46,742 nucleotides of DNA from Klebsiella pneumoniae (GCA_945869725.1 CAMBPO010000017.1:1-46742), one strand, 5' to 3'; positions 35,083 to 42,430 are shown, numbered from the stretch's first letter. Numbers and translations: made by a program. Notes: a model not told the origin generated them from the sequence alone.

Positions 35083-36384
35083 ATGTCACAGTCAATGCAA
35101 TATAGCCGTTTGATAAAAAAATCGTTGAAGCTTCTGGCCGCTGTAAGCCTGGTGTCCTCGTCTATGGTAGCGCACGGGCAGACGCCAGTTTCAGGTCTGC
35201 CCATGGCTGACCCTGAGTCAGTCGGGATGTCGGCTGAACGCCTGCAGCGCATCGATGCCTTTACTCAGCGGTATATTAACAATGAGATGGTCGCAGGCAC
35301 TGTGACACTGGTTGCACGCCAGGGAAAAGTAGTGCATTTCAGCGCACAGGGCATGAAAGATGTCGAGCGCAATCAAGTAATGACAACCGACACCATCTTC
35401 CGCATGGCGTCGATGACCAAGCCGATTGCGTCGGTGGCATTGATGATGCTGTATGAAGAGGGCTTGTTCCAGCTGGATGATCCCATTTCCGATTGGTTGC
35501 CGGAATTCAAAAACATGATGGTGGAGGTGGAGCAGGCTGATGGTTCTATCAGCCTTGAGCCAGCCAAAACCCCCATCAGCTTTACACATATCCTCACCCA
35601 TACCGCCGGCCTGATGAACAGCTACCGAGGTGATATCGCACGCTACTCTGAAGTGTCGCGGGTGCAGGGTGACGAAAATCTTGCCAGCTGGACTGAGCGC
35701 CTTGCCACGCTGCCGTTACGCTATGAACCCGGTACACGTTGGGAATATTCCGCCGCTACCAGTGTGGTGGGCCGCCTGGTGGAAGTGATGTCCGGCGATG
35801 ACCTGGATACGTTTTTCCGCGAGCGGATTTTTGAGCCGCTGCAGATGACGGACACGCATTTTTATCTGCCGCCGGACAAAGTGAATCGTTTTGCGACCTT
35901 GTACGGCCCTGACGCGGATAACGGCAATCGTATGATGCTCACTGAGGTCGGTGATGAGCGCAGCAATTATGTTTCCGGGCCGCGGGCGTTTTTCTCCGGA
36001 GCTGGTGGTTTGGTTTCCACAGCTCACGACTATATTCGTTTTCAGCAGATGATGTTAAACGGTGGTGAGCTCGATGGTGTGCGTTTATTGGGATCAAAAA
36101 CCGTTGAGTTGATTTTTGCCAATCACACGGGTGATCTGCCGTTGTGGCTGAGTGGCCCGGGTTACGGGTTTGGTCTGGGATATTCAGTGGTAATGGATCG
36201 TGCAGTGGCGCATACCTCGGATACGGAAGGTTCGGTGTCTTGGGGTGGGGCGTTTGGCACCATGTTCTGGATTGATCCTGAGGAGGAGTTGGTGGCGATT
36301 ATCCTGACGCAGATTCGGCCGTATAGTCATATTCGGCTGCGTGAGGGATTTCATAATGTGGTGAATCAGGCGATTGTTGATTGA
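35083..36384 (+). CDS. Serine hydrolase, beta-lactamase/penicillin-binding (class C) family
   Basis: A 433-aa exported protein. A signal peptide (LLAAVSLVSSSMVAHGQ) is followed by a class C beta-lactamase-like fold: active-site Ser-x-x-Lys in RMASMTKPIASVALMML, Tyr of the YxN-like site in WEYSAATSVVGRLVEVM, and conserved ILTHTAGL and FFSGAGGLVSTAHDYIRFQQ. The family (EstB/LpqK-like) covers esterases and peptidases more often than true beta-lactamases. ATG 35083 has GAGG 6 bases upstream; the frame reaching back to 35029 overlaps the hydrolase stop without a site. A paralogue lies at 45003-46301. Confidence 0.9.
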   Translation: MSQSMQYSRLIKKSLKLLAAVSLVSSSMVAHGQTPVSGLPMADPESVGMSAERLQRIDAFTQRYINNEMVAGTVTLVARQGKVVHFSAQGMKDVERNQVMTTDTIFRMASMTKPIASVALMMLYEEGLFQLDDPISDWLPEFKNMMVEVEQADGSISLEPAKTPISFTHILTHTAGLMNSYRGDIARYSEVSRVQGDENLASWTERLATLPLRYEPGTRWEYSAATSVVGRLVEVMSGDDLDTFFRERIFEPLQMTDTHFYLPPDKVNRFATLYGPDADNGNRMMLTEVGDERSNYVSGPRAFFSGAGGLVSTAHDYIRFQQMMLNGGELDGVRLLGSKTVELIFANHTGDLPLWLSGPGYGFGLGYSVVMDRAVAHTSDTEGSVSWGGAFGTMFWIDPEEELVAIILTQIRPYSHIRLREGFHNVVNQAIVD

Positions 36385-36390
36385 CCTGTT

Positions 36391-36429
36391 TCAAAGACGT
36401 ACTTCAAAGACGTACTTCAAAGACGTACT
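36391..36429. repeat. Three perfect tandem copies of a 13-base unit
   Basis: TCAAAGACGTACT occurs three times without mismatch at 36391-36403, 36404-36416 and 36417-36429, followed by TTTTT. It starts seven bases after the serine hydrolase stop and ends 14 bases before palindromic element A1. Confidence 0.95.
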
Positions 36430-36443
36430 TTTTGAGTGTGACC

Positions 36444-36626
36444 GCAGCGGGAGGCGACCGCAGTGTCGGACCGGCCGCATCCTCTGACGGGTTGCCCGGC
36501 GTTGCGCAACTCCTCCTCAGGCGCTGTGCGCCTTGCGAAGTCGAACAGTGCTCACGCTTTTTCGGGCAATCCGTCAGAGGATAAGCGCGGCCTGATGGGT
36601 CCGGCACTGCGGTCGCCTCCCGCTGC
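36444..36626 (-). repeat. Palindromic element family A, copy 1
   Basis: A 183-nt non-coding element. Outer arms 36444-36472 and 36598-36626 (29 nt each) are complementary at 28 positions, the exception a wobble; the first 22 pairs are perfect. Inner arms 36479-36499 and 36562-36582 (21 nt) pair with two wobbles. Read on the minus strand it shares with the other copies the box ATCAGGCCGCGCTTATCC, the partner GGATGCGGCCGGTCCG and GAGTTGCGCAACGCCGG. Its tip hairpin reads GGCGC-ACA-GCGCC, different from the other copies but still paired. The rest of the 36385-36900 gap holds the 13-base tandem repeats and the peptide leader region. Confidence 0.9.
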
Positions 36627-36760
36627 TTGGACTAACTTCAATCTGTCGTTACCAAGGCTAACTGTGCACTGGTTAGCTCAGGTGGCCAGAGTAATTTCTC
36701 TCTTGTAAATTAATTCCTGCAAGCGGCAATTTGTTGTTCTATAACTCCTGTAGAGGGCTT

Positions 36761-36898
36761 ATGAAAATTGGAGCCCTTAATCAAGTCTTGGTATCAAGAC
36801 ACTCAGTTGCTGTTGATAAATTGCAATCAGCATTATCAAAAACAGCCAATTTTTTGCACATCGTGCACCTTATCAATGTCATTTTTACAAGGAGTTAG
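36761..36898 (+). CDS. Possible 45-aa small ORF upstream of the GG-leader peptide
   Basis: An ATG-started frame of 45 codons beginning MKIGALNQVLVSRHSVAVDK, with an amphipathic stretch and a hydrophobic end (HIVHLINVIF), stopping two bases before the ATG of the GG-leader peptide. GAGGG lies only 3 bases before the ATG, which is too close for a good ribosome binding site. It could be a leader or accessory peptide, or chance. The same stretch holds GTCTTG-GTAT-CAAGAC and GCAC-ATC-GTGC hairpins, so it may simply be an untranslated leader. Confidence 0.25.
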   Translation: MKIGALNQVLVSRHSVAVDKLQSALSKTANFLHIVHLINVIFTRS

Positions 36899-36900
36899 CT

Positions 36901-37098
36901 ATGACAGGCGTATTTGAAGGTAACAATATGAATTCAGGAATTCGTGAGCTTAATGCTGCAGAGATTGAACAAGTAAGCGGCGGTGTTATACCAGCTGCGG
37001 TCTGGGCGGGTGCCAAATTTTGTGGATACACGTTTTGTGGAGGAGTCTTTGCAAAAGCTGGGTCAGATTTCTACGATTGGTTCATGTCGGCTTGGTAA
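36901..37098 (+). CDS. Double-glycine-leader peptide, candidate class II bacteriocin/microcin precursor
   Basis: A 65-aa peptide. Residues 14-28 read IRELNAAEIEQVSGG, the classic double-glycine leader pattern (hydrophobic-E-L-x3-E-I/L-x2-V-x-G-G) cut by C39-peptidase ABC exporters. The predicted mature part is the 37 residues after Gly28. It is Gly/Ala/aromatic-rich, has only two cysteines (Cys41 and Cys46 in KFCGYTFCGG, able to form one disulfide) and ends in the aromatic DWFMSAW. Start ATG 36901 has a strong AAGGAG 7 bases upstream. A membrane protein gene follows 61 bases later. No exporter is in the window. The function is inferred from leader type and layout; it resembles no bacteriocin I know. 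Confidence 0.75.
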   Translation: MTGVFEGNNMNSGIRELNAAEIEQVSGGVIPAAVWAGAKFCGYTFCGGVFAKAGSDFYDWFMSAW

Positions 37099-37115
37099 TA
37101 GTTGAGTAATTGAGA

Positions 37116-37142
37116 TTTCTGCCGGGCTAAGCTCGGCAGAAA
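37116..37142 (+). terminator. Hairpin between peptide and membrane-protein genes
   Basis: TTTCTGCCG and CGGCAGAAA form a perfect 9-bp stem with a 9-base loop, 18 bases after the peptide stop. No T-run follows and the next ribosome binding site begins 7 bases later, so it looks like a partial terminator or mRNA-stabilising hairpin that would set the ratio of peptide to downstream protein. Confidence 0.55.
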
Positions 37143-37159
37143 CTGACAGGAGTGTTGCC

Positions 37160-37648
37160 ATGAGACCATTTTTGTTGATCTTAATCTATGTGATGCTTGA
37201 GTTGATGGATGCCGGCACTACGTTGTATTTGTATGAAAATTTCCCATCTGGGCGTGAAGTCAATCCGTATGTTGATCCTAGCAGCTGGCAAGGGCTTCTG
37301 CTCGCACCAGTCACGTTCTTTGTTCATGCAGCATTTCTGCTGAGTGTGTTTGTTGCCGAAAAAGGAAAACATAACATAGCTGCAGATGGTGGCTTGTTAT
37401 CAAACGCAGCCCATGCGGCATACTTTGCGCTGTATTTGATATTTACAGACTTATTGGCGGTCATCAATAACCTGATGCCGTTTATGGGCATCAGTACTCC
37501 GATTTCATATGTCCTGATGTTTATGGAAAATTTCCCTGGCAATGAGTCCCAGCACCTATGGATGTTCTTGTCCACGGTCTTTTTAGTGATGGCGCCGGTA
37601 GGTCTATGGATTGTTAAATTGATTTATCGGTCGAAAGCGGCGGCGTAA
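37160..37648 (+). CDS. Four-helix membrane protein, candidate immunity protein
   Basis: A 162-aa protein with four predicted transmembrane helices at about residues 4-24, 45-67, 84-108 and 133-157. The N-terminus (ELMDAGTTLYLYENFPSG, then REVNPYVDP) recalls DUF5658-type small membrane proteins, in which a D-x2-T and a later N-P are conserved. A short basic C-terminus (KLIYRSKAAA) suggests the positive-inside rule. AGGAG lies 7 bases before the ATG. It follows the GG-leader peptide with only a hairpin between, the usual place for a self-immunity gene of a membrane-active bacteriocin. That role is inferred; no homologue of known function is recognised. Confidence 0.7.
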   Translation: MRPFLLILIYVMLELMDAGTTLYLYENFPSGREVNPYVDPSSWQGLLLAPVTFFVHAAFLLSVFVAEKGKHNIAADGGLLSNAAHAAYFALYLIFTDLLAVINNLMPFMGISTPISYVLMFMENFPGNESQHLWMFLSTVFLVMAPVGLWIVKLIYRSKAAA

Positions 37649-37695
37649 TCCTTCGTTGATATTGGGGCTGCTAGAACCTTGCTGAGCAATTTGTG

Positions 37696-37723
37696 CCTGT
37701 TAAGTTTTTTTAGCCTCAACAGG
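37696..37723. terminator. Possible shared terminator between convergent genes
   Basis: CCTGTTAAG and CTCAACAGG pair over 9 positions (one wobble) around a loop containing seven T residues. It lies between the stops of the membrane-protein gene and the leftward RidA gene. The T-run is in the loop rather than after the stem, so the call is weak. Confidence 0.3.
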
Positions 37724-37736
37724 AGTAACCAACCAC

Positions 37737-38096
37737 CTATTCCCCACCCTCGGCCGCTGCCACAAAAGCCATTTCAACCAGATAACCCGGGTTTGCCAGT
37801 TGTGCCTGAACACAGGCGCGACTCGGCGCCGTGCCTTCCTCAAACCAGTTATCCCAGACCTTGTTGAGTCCGGGCAGATTGGCTAAGTCAGTGAGGTAAA
37901 TGGTTACGGAGAGGATACGGGTTTTGTCACTGCCGACCTTGCCCAGTGAGATGGCTGCTTGTGTCAGTATTTGCTGGACCTGGCCGGTGATGTCCGCGGA
38001 GAGATCGGTGTCGGGCACTTCGACAAAGTGTGCGATGCCGTTGTAGACGGTGATGTCTGACCAGCGTTTGCCTGGGTTGATTCTGCGTATGCTCAT
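37737..38096 (-). CDS. RidA family protein
   Basis: A 119-aa YjgF/YER057c/UK114-fold protein: DITGQVQQILTQAAISLGKV, ILSVTIYLTDLANLPGLNKVWDNWF (25 residues, typical helix-strand region), and the conserved APSRACVQAQLANPGYLVEM with the arginine that binds the substrate carboxylate in enamine/imine deaminases. Its short length and the RACVQ variant place it in one of the Rid subfamilies rather than RidA proper. ATG 38096 is preferred over a longer frame to 38132, since the family start matches MSIRRINPGK. Confidence 0.88.
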   Translation of the reverse strand: MSIRRINPGKRWSDITVYNGIAHFVEVPDTDLSADITGQVQQILTQAAISLGKVGSDKTRILSVTIYLTDLANLPGLNKVWDNWFEEGTAPSRACVQAQLANPGYLVEMAFVAAAEGGE

Positions 38097-38270
38097 AGGT
38101 TTATCTGCCTGACAAAATGAGGTGGCTGGCAACGGCGGGATGCGGCTTCAGAATAGTTCTGCTGCCGGGCCGGATAGAGCCGCAGAGTAACATGGTGGTA
38201 CAGAAAAAACGGCTGGGCGGATATCGATAACAGGCGCATAATTCGCACGTTTTCTCTCTGGTATCGGGTC

Positions 38271-39173
38271 ATGTCGTCACGTCAGTGGTTCTGGATCATT
38301 CTTCTTGGAGCGGTCTGGGGCGGTTCCTTCATTTTTAATGCGCTGTTGATTCGCGAGTTGGGTCCTCTGTGGGTAACTGCCCTGAGGGTCAGCATTGGTG
38401 CGCTCGGCTGTTGGCTGTTTCTCTTTGTGCGTGGCAAAGCCGTGCCGTTGGAGCCCATGTTGTGGCTGAAGCTCGGCTTGCTGGGCGTTCTAAATTATGC
38501 AATTCCGTTTGCTTTGTTTCCGCTGGCACAGGCAAACCTGGCCAGTGGTGTTGCGGCGATTGTAAATGCACTGACGCCCATCATGACGGTGATTGTGTCG
38601 CACTATTGGGTCAATGGTGAGCGCATGAGTTGGAGCAAGGCGATCGGCGTGGTGGCGGGTTTCACTGGTGTGGCAATTCTGGCTTCGCCTGCGTTGCTGA
38701 TGGAGGGCAGCTCCAAGTTGTGGGCCATTGGTGCCTGTCTTGTGGCGACGTTGTGTTATGCGTTGGCACTGAATATTGTGCGAAGTTTTCGTGATGTAGA
38801 GCCTTCAGCGTTGTCGTCGATCGCGCTCACCGGGGCGGCAGTGGTGACTGTTCCCGTCGCGTTTATCGGTGAGGGCTTGCCAGTGATGGTATTGCCCACA
38901 ACCTGGTTGGCGGCACTGGCGATCGGTCTGATTTCAACAGCATTTACCTTTCAGATTATGTATCGCTTATTGCCGCAAGTGGGTGCCACCAATTTTTCAA
39001 CCACTACCCTGATTGCGCCGATTTCAGCGATTTTTCTGGGCTTCTGGTTTCTGGGCGAAGTCATCCTGCCATCTCACTTTATCGGCATGATTGTGATCTT
39101 TATCGGGCTGATGTTTATTGATGGACGTTTGCCGCGTTTCATTCGCCGTTGGGTGTTCTCAACCAACGGCTGA
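38271..39173 (+). CDS. EamA-family (DMT superfamily) transporter
   Basis: A 300-aa protein with ten predicted transmembrane helices in two EamA repeats. The first begins WFWIILLGAVWGGSFIFNAL; the second includes AFTFQIMYRLLPQVGATNFS and ends GMIVIFIGLMFIDGR. EamA transporters export or import small metabolites; the substrate cannot be told. Stand-alone gene between RidA (divergent) and the second acyl-CoA dehydrogenase pair. Confidence 0.93.
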   Translation: MSSRQWFWIILLGAVWGGSFIFNALLIRELGPLWVTALRVSIGALGCWLFLFVRGKAVPLEPMLWLKLGLLGVLNYAIPFALFPLAQANLASGVAAIVNALTPIMTVIVSHYWVNGERMSWSKAIGVVAGFTGVAILASPALLMEGSSKLWAIGACLVATLCYALALNIVRSFRDVEPSALSSIALTGAAVVTVPVAFIGEGLPVMVLPTTWLAALAIGLISTAFTFQIMYRLLPQVGATNFSTTTLIAPISAIFLGFWFLGEVILPSHFIGMIVIFIGLMFIDGRLPRFIRRWVFSTNG

Positions 39174-39306
39174 CGTCTCCTGCCTCATGAAAAGCCGATC
39201 AGGCGACTAACCCAGCTGGCCTGGCAAACAATCGGTTGCTACACTTCGAGTGCCCGTTCGAACCTTCAATGACAACAACAAACGCTGAAAACAGGGGAGC
39301 ACCAAC

Positions 39307-40545
39307 TTGACTGATCTTGACTCATTCCGCGCAGACACGCGCGCCTGGCTGGAGGAAAACTGCCCGGCCTCCATGCGCAACCCCGCCAATGAAGACGAAG
39401 TGGTCTGGGGTGGCCGCAACGCCGTTTACAAACACCCTGACAGCAGAATCTGGTTGGACCGCATGGCAGCCAAAGGCTGGACCTGTCCGACATGGCCGGC
39501 TGAGTACGGTGGTGGTGGTCTGGATAAAGCTCAGAGCCTAATTCTGACGGAAGAAATGCAGCGCATTGGCGCGCGGCCGCCGCTGATGAGTTTTGGTATC
39601 AGTATGCTCGGGCCGGTGTTGCTGGAAATGGCAACCCATGAGCAGAAGCTTGAGCATATTCCGAAAATTGTTCGTGGTGAGATTCGCTGGTGTCAGGGGT
39701 ACAGTGAGCCAGGTGCTGGCTCGGATCTGGCGGGGCTGGGCACCAAGGCTATTCTCGATGGCGATCATTACGTGATCAATGGTTCCAAAATATGGACATC
39801 ATATGCGGACAAAGCCGACTGGATTTTTTGTCTGGTGCGTACGGATTTTGACGTACCAAAACACAGCGGCATCAGCTTTATTCTGTTTGATATGCAGACG
39901 CCTGGCGTGAGCACTAAACCCATCAAGCTGATCAGCGGCAACTCAGTGTTCTGCGAAACATTTTTTGATGATGTGCGCGTCCCTGCGCGCAATGTGATTG
40001 GCCGCCTGAATGATGGCTGGACCATTGCAAAACGACTGTTGCAGCACGAACGCACCATGATCTCCGGGTTTGGTCTCAGCAGTGGACGCAACAGTCGTGG
40101 TGGACTTGGCGGCAGTCTCGAGCAAACTGCGATGACGTATCGAGGTGACACAGGCAAATTGTCCGACCCGGTACTGCGCGATCAGATTGCCCAGTTCAAG
40201 ATCGACAGCGAAGCATTTGCGTTTACCTCGCAGCGCTCTGCACAGGAGGCCAAGCTCAGCAAGGGCCCGAATGCGACCTCATCCATGCTTAAGAATTACG
40301 GTTGTGAATTGAACAAGCGTCGTTTTGAACTGTTGTTACAGGCGGCGGGTACGCAGGCGCTTGGCTGGGAATCGCTGACCGCGGACGGCTCCGATTTTGC
40401 ATCTGAAGAGCTGGCAGTCGCACGTGAATGGCTGCGCTCCAAAGGTAACTCGATCGAAGGCGGTACCTACGAGGTGCAGCTGAACGTGATCGCTAAACGT
40501 GTGCTCGGCTTGCCCGACATGACCACAATGTTAGTCAAGCAATAA
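39307..40545 (+). CDS. Acyl-CoA dehydrogenase, probable catalytic subunit of pair 2
   Basis: A 412-aa acyl-CoA dehydrogenase: CPTWPAEYGGGGLDKAQSL, WCQGYSEPGAGSDLAGLG, VINGSKIWTSYADKADWIFC, and C-terminal GNSIEGGTYEVQLNVIAKRV. The isovaleryl-type catalytic position carries Glu in RLLQHERTMISG, as in the first subunit of pair 1. Compared with that subunit it has a Gly/Ser-rich insertion (SSGRNSRGGLGGSLEQ) after the helix. It starts at TTG 39307, with GGGGAG about 6-7 bases upstream. The partner gene begins 14 bases downstream, so the two are certainly an operon. Confidence 0.93.
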   Translation: MTDLDSFRADTRAWLEENCPASMRNPANEDEVVWGGRNAVYKHPDSRIWLDRMAAKGWTCPTWPAEYGGGGLDKAQSLILTEEMQRIGARPPLMSFGISMLGPVLLEMATHEQKLEHIPKIVRGEIRWCQGYSEPGAGSDLAGLGTKAILDGDHYVINGSKIWTSYADKADWIFCLVRTDFDVPKHSGISFILFDMQTPGVSTKPIKLISGNSVFCETFFDDVRVPARNVIGRLNDGWTIAKRLLQHERTMISGFGLSSGRNSRGGLGGSLEQTAMTYRGDTGKLSDPVLRDQIAQFKIDSEAFAFTSQRSAQEAKLSKGPNATSSMLKNYGCELNKRRFELLLQAAGTQALGWESLTADGSDFASEELAVAREWLRSKGNSIEGGTYEVQLNVIAKRVLGLPDMTTMLVKQ

Positions 40546-40559
40546 GGGAGCTGCACACT

Positions 40560-41705
40560 ATGTCATTAGTATTTAATGAAGATCAGCTGATGTTGCAGGA
40601 ATCTGCCCGCAGCTTCTGCCGCGAGCAGGCGCCGGTTGCAGTGCTGCGCACCATGCGTGACAAAAAAGATGCGCTGGGTTTCCCTAAAAATCTCTGGCAG
40701 AGCATGGTTGATCTGGGTTGGGCCGGTATGGCTATTCCGCAGGTCTACGGGGGGTTTGAGTTTGGTTATTCCGGATTGGGTATTGTGCTGGAAGAAACTG
40801 GCCGCACCCTGGTGCCAACGCCACTGGTATCAACCATTTTATTGAGCGCGACGGCCATTAATCTGGCGGGCAGCGACGCACAAAAAACGACGCTGTTGCC
40901 AGCGATTGCCGCGGGTGAATCCATTGTGGCGTTTGCGCTGGAAGAAGGCGCTTTCCACAATCCGGCGCATGTATCACTGAGCGCAGTGAAAACGGCTGAA
41001 GGGTATGAGCTTAATGGTGTTAAGAAGTTTGTGCTCGACGCAGCCGCCGCCGATCATTTTGTTGTTGTTGCCCGCAGCTCTGGCAACGCCGGTGATACTA
41101 GCGGCATCAGTCTGTTTCTGCTGGATTCCAAGACCCCCGGCATCCTTGTGCAGCCCTTAAGTATGGTCGACAGCCGCAGCGCTGCCAATGTCAGTTTTGA
41201 CAAGGTAAATTTACCGACGAGTGCACTACTAGGCACAGAAGGCGCCGGTTGGCACGCATTGGAACGTACCTTGGATATTGGACGCATCGGCTTGTCGGCG
41301 GAGATGTTGGGCAGTATTCAAGAGGTGTTTGAACGCACGGTGGAGTATCTGAAACAGCGCACACAGTTTGGTGTGCAGATCGGTGCATTTCAGGCTTTGC
41401 AGCATCGTGCAGCATTGATGTACTCGGAGATTGAGTTGTGTAAATCCCTGGTGCGCAAAGCGCTGGCAGAACTTGATCGTGGCGACGATGCACAGGATAT
41501 CCCGGCGCTGGCCAGTATGTGCAAAGCCAAACTGTGTGAGGTTTCGGCGCTGATCAGTAACGAGGGCGTGCAAATGCATGGTGGCATCGGGATGACGGAT
41601 GAGTTTGACCTTGGTTTTTTCCTGAAGCGGGCCAGAGTTGCTCAGCAGATGCTGGGTGATGTGCTGTTCCACCGGGATCGTTATGCGTCACTACGGGGAT
41701 TCTGA
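40560..41705 (+). CDS. Acyl-CoA dehydrogenase, probable non-catalytic partner of pair 2
   Basis: A 381-aa acyl-CoA dehydrogenase-fold protein: LGWAGMAIPQVYGGFEFG, ELNGVKKFVLDAAAADHFVV, RTQFGVQIGAFQALQHRAAL, QMHGGIGMTDEFDLGFFLKR. Both positions used for the catalytic glutamate are changed (TLDIGRIGLSAE; QQMLGDVLFHRD). It mirrors the second subunit of pair 1 in length, spacing and residue losses, supporting a heteromeric enzyme. AAGGGAG lies 9 bases before the ATG. Palindromic elements B1 and A2 follow the stop. Confidence 0.91.
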   Translation: MSLVFNEDQLMLQESARSFCREQAPVAVLRTMRDKKDALGFPKNLWQSMVDLGWAGMAIPQVYGGFEFGYSGLGIVLEETGRTLVPTPLVSTILLSATAINLAGSDAQKTTLLPAIAAGESIVAFALEEGAFHNPAHVSLSAVKTAEGYELNGVKKFVLDAAAADHFVVVARSSGNAGDTSGISLFLLDSKTPGILVQPLSMVDSRSAANVSFDKVNLPTSALLGTEGAGWHALERTLDIGRIGLSAEMLGSIQEVFERTVEYLKQRTQFGVQIGAFQALQHRAALMYSEIELCKSLVRKALAELDRGDDAQDIPALASMCKAKLCEVSALISNEGVQMHGGIGMTDEFDLGFFLKRARVAQQMLGDVLFHRDRYASLRGF

Positions 41706-41723
41706 TTTTTTTGTTCGTGGTAT

Positions 41724-41885
41724 GCAGTCAGCGCGTGGCACAAAGTTTTTGCAAACGACGCTTCGCGTCTGATTTGTGGCGGTCCATCCATGGCCGCCAC
41801 CCTGCGGGACGCCGCTAACGCAGCGCCAAAAACTGCTCCCGACAGTTTTGTATTTGCAAAACACTTTCTGCCCCACACTGACTGC
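41724..41885 (+). repeat. Palindromic element family B, copy 1
   Basis: A 162-nt non-coding element 18 bases after the dehydrogenase stop. Its outer arms are 41724-41752 (29 nt) and 41856-41885 (30 nt), complementary apart from a few mismatches and one extra base. Shared with copy 2 are AAAGTTTTTGC at the inner end of one arm, GCAAAACACTTT in the other, and between them a small hairpin (GACGC-TTC-GCGTC) followed by CTGATT. This copy also has about 80 extra bases with further hairpins, such as AAAACTG-CTCCCGA-CAGTTTT and a GTGGCGG/CCGCCAC pair. Confidence 0.8.
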
Positions 41886-41951
41886 TTGCAAGGCCGGATA
41901 TAAATCAGAATCCCCGGAGCGCTTGAAGTGCGCAGCCGCCGGCACAACTGA

Positions 41952-42133
41952 GCATCGGGCGCGAGTAGCAATACCGGACCAATCAGGCCGCGTTTATCCT
42001 TTGACGGGACGCCCGATCAAGCGCGAGCAATGTCCGAGTCCCGAGCGGCGCAGCCGCGAAGGTCGAGTTGCGCAGCGCCGGGCGTTCCGACAAAGGATGC
42101 GGCCGGTCCGGTACTGCTACCCGCGCCCGATGC
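41952..42133 (+). repeat. Palindromic element family A, copy 2
   Basis: A 182-nt element 66 bases after element B1. Outer arms 41952-41980 and 42105-42133 (29 nt) pair at 27 of 29. Inside lie the conserved box AATCAGGCCGCGTTTATCC, inner arms ATCCTTTG/CAAAGGAT and a GACGCCCG/CGGGCGTT pair, and a conserved core with tip hairpin GCGGC-GCA-GCCGC and CGAAGGTCGAGTTGCGCAGC. Short open frames crossing it on both strands are by-products of the palindrome, not genes. Confidence 0.92.
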
Positions 42134-42194
42134 GCACTCCGATCGGAGCGCAGCAAACATCACCCGGCCCGATGCGCACTCCGATCGGAGCGCA
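42126..42194. repeat. Direct repeat of 27 bases, two copies
   Basis: A 27-base sequence occurs identically at 42126-42152 and 42168-42194, 15 bases apart. Each copy contains the palindrome CTCCGATCGGAG inside TGCGCA...GCGCA. The first copy overlaps the right end of element A2, so the repeat probably arose by local duplication of that end. Confidence 0.95.
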
Positions 42195-42201
42195 AGGTCA
42201 G

Positions 42202-42393
42202 TCATCCCTTCAACAACGACTGCCGACAGGTGAGTAACATCAGCTGTCGAAACAGATTCTGCACCTCACGAGCCCCCACATCATGCCCCGACGCACAATC
42301 CCAATTCAGACAAATACGCCGGGTTTTAGCATCAACAACCTGCAAAATAGGTCTACCGTCCTGCAATTTTGCGTATATTAGATATCCAGACAT
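42202..42393 (-). CDS. Small 63-aa hypothetical protein, divergent from the Fur box
   Basis: A 63-aa frame beginning MSGYLIYAKLQDGRPILQVV, continuing with DAKTRRICLNWDCASG and an amphipathic helix REVQNLFRQLMLLTCRQ. AGGGTG lies 8 bases before the ATG at 42393, and the Fur-box palindrome ends 19 bases upstream of that start. Residue composition and codon use look protein-like, with three cysteines. I do not recognise the family. Placed to be iron-regulated together with the divergent metallopeptidase gene. Confidence 0.55.
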   Translation of the reverse strand: MSGYLIYAKLQDGRPILQVVDAKTRRICLNWDCASGHDVGAREVQNLFRQLMLLTCRQSLLKG

Positions 42394-42411
42394 ATTGATC
42401 ACCCTGAACCA

Positions 42412-42430
42412 AATGATAATCATTATCATT
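42412..42430. promoter_or_regulatory. Fur box (perfect 9-1-9 palindrome)
   Basis: AATGATAATCATTATCATT is an exact inverted repeat around a central C and matches the classical Fur consensus core TGATAATnATTATCA completely. It lies between the divergent starts of a 63-aa protein (42393, minus) and the metallopeptidase (42458, plus), so Fur could repress both when iron is plentiful. Confidence 0.85.

Noticed and set aside
35083..36384. Antibiotic-resistance beta-lactamase
   Set aside because: Although SxxK and a Tyr site are present, the sequence pattern is that of the broad EstB-like serine hydrolase group, where true beta-lactamase activity is uncommon; the same holds for 45003-46301.
42126..42194. 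Phage or plasmid attachment site at the 27-base direct repeat
   Set aside because: The copies are only 15 bases apart, no integrase or tRNA is present, and the repeat overlaps the end of element A2.
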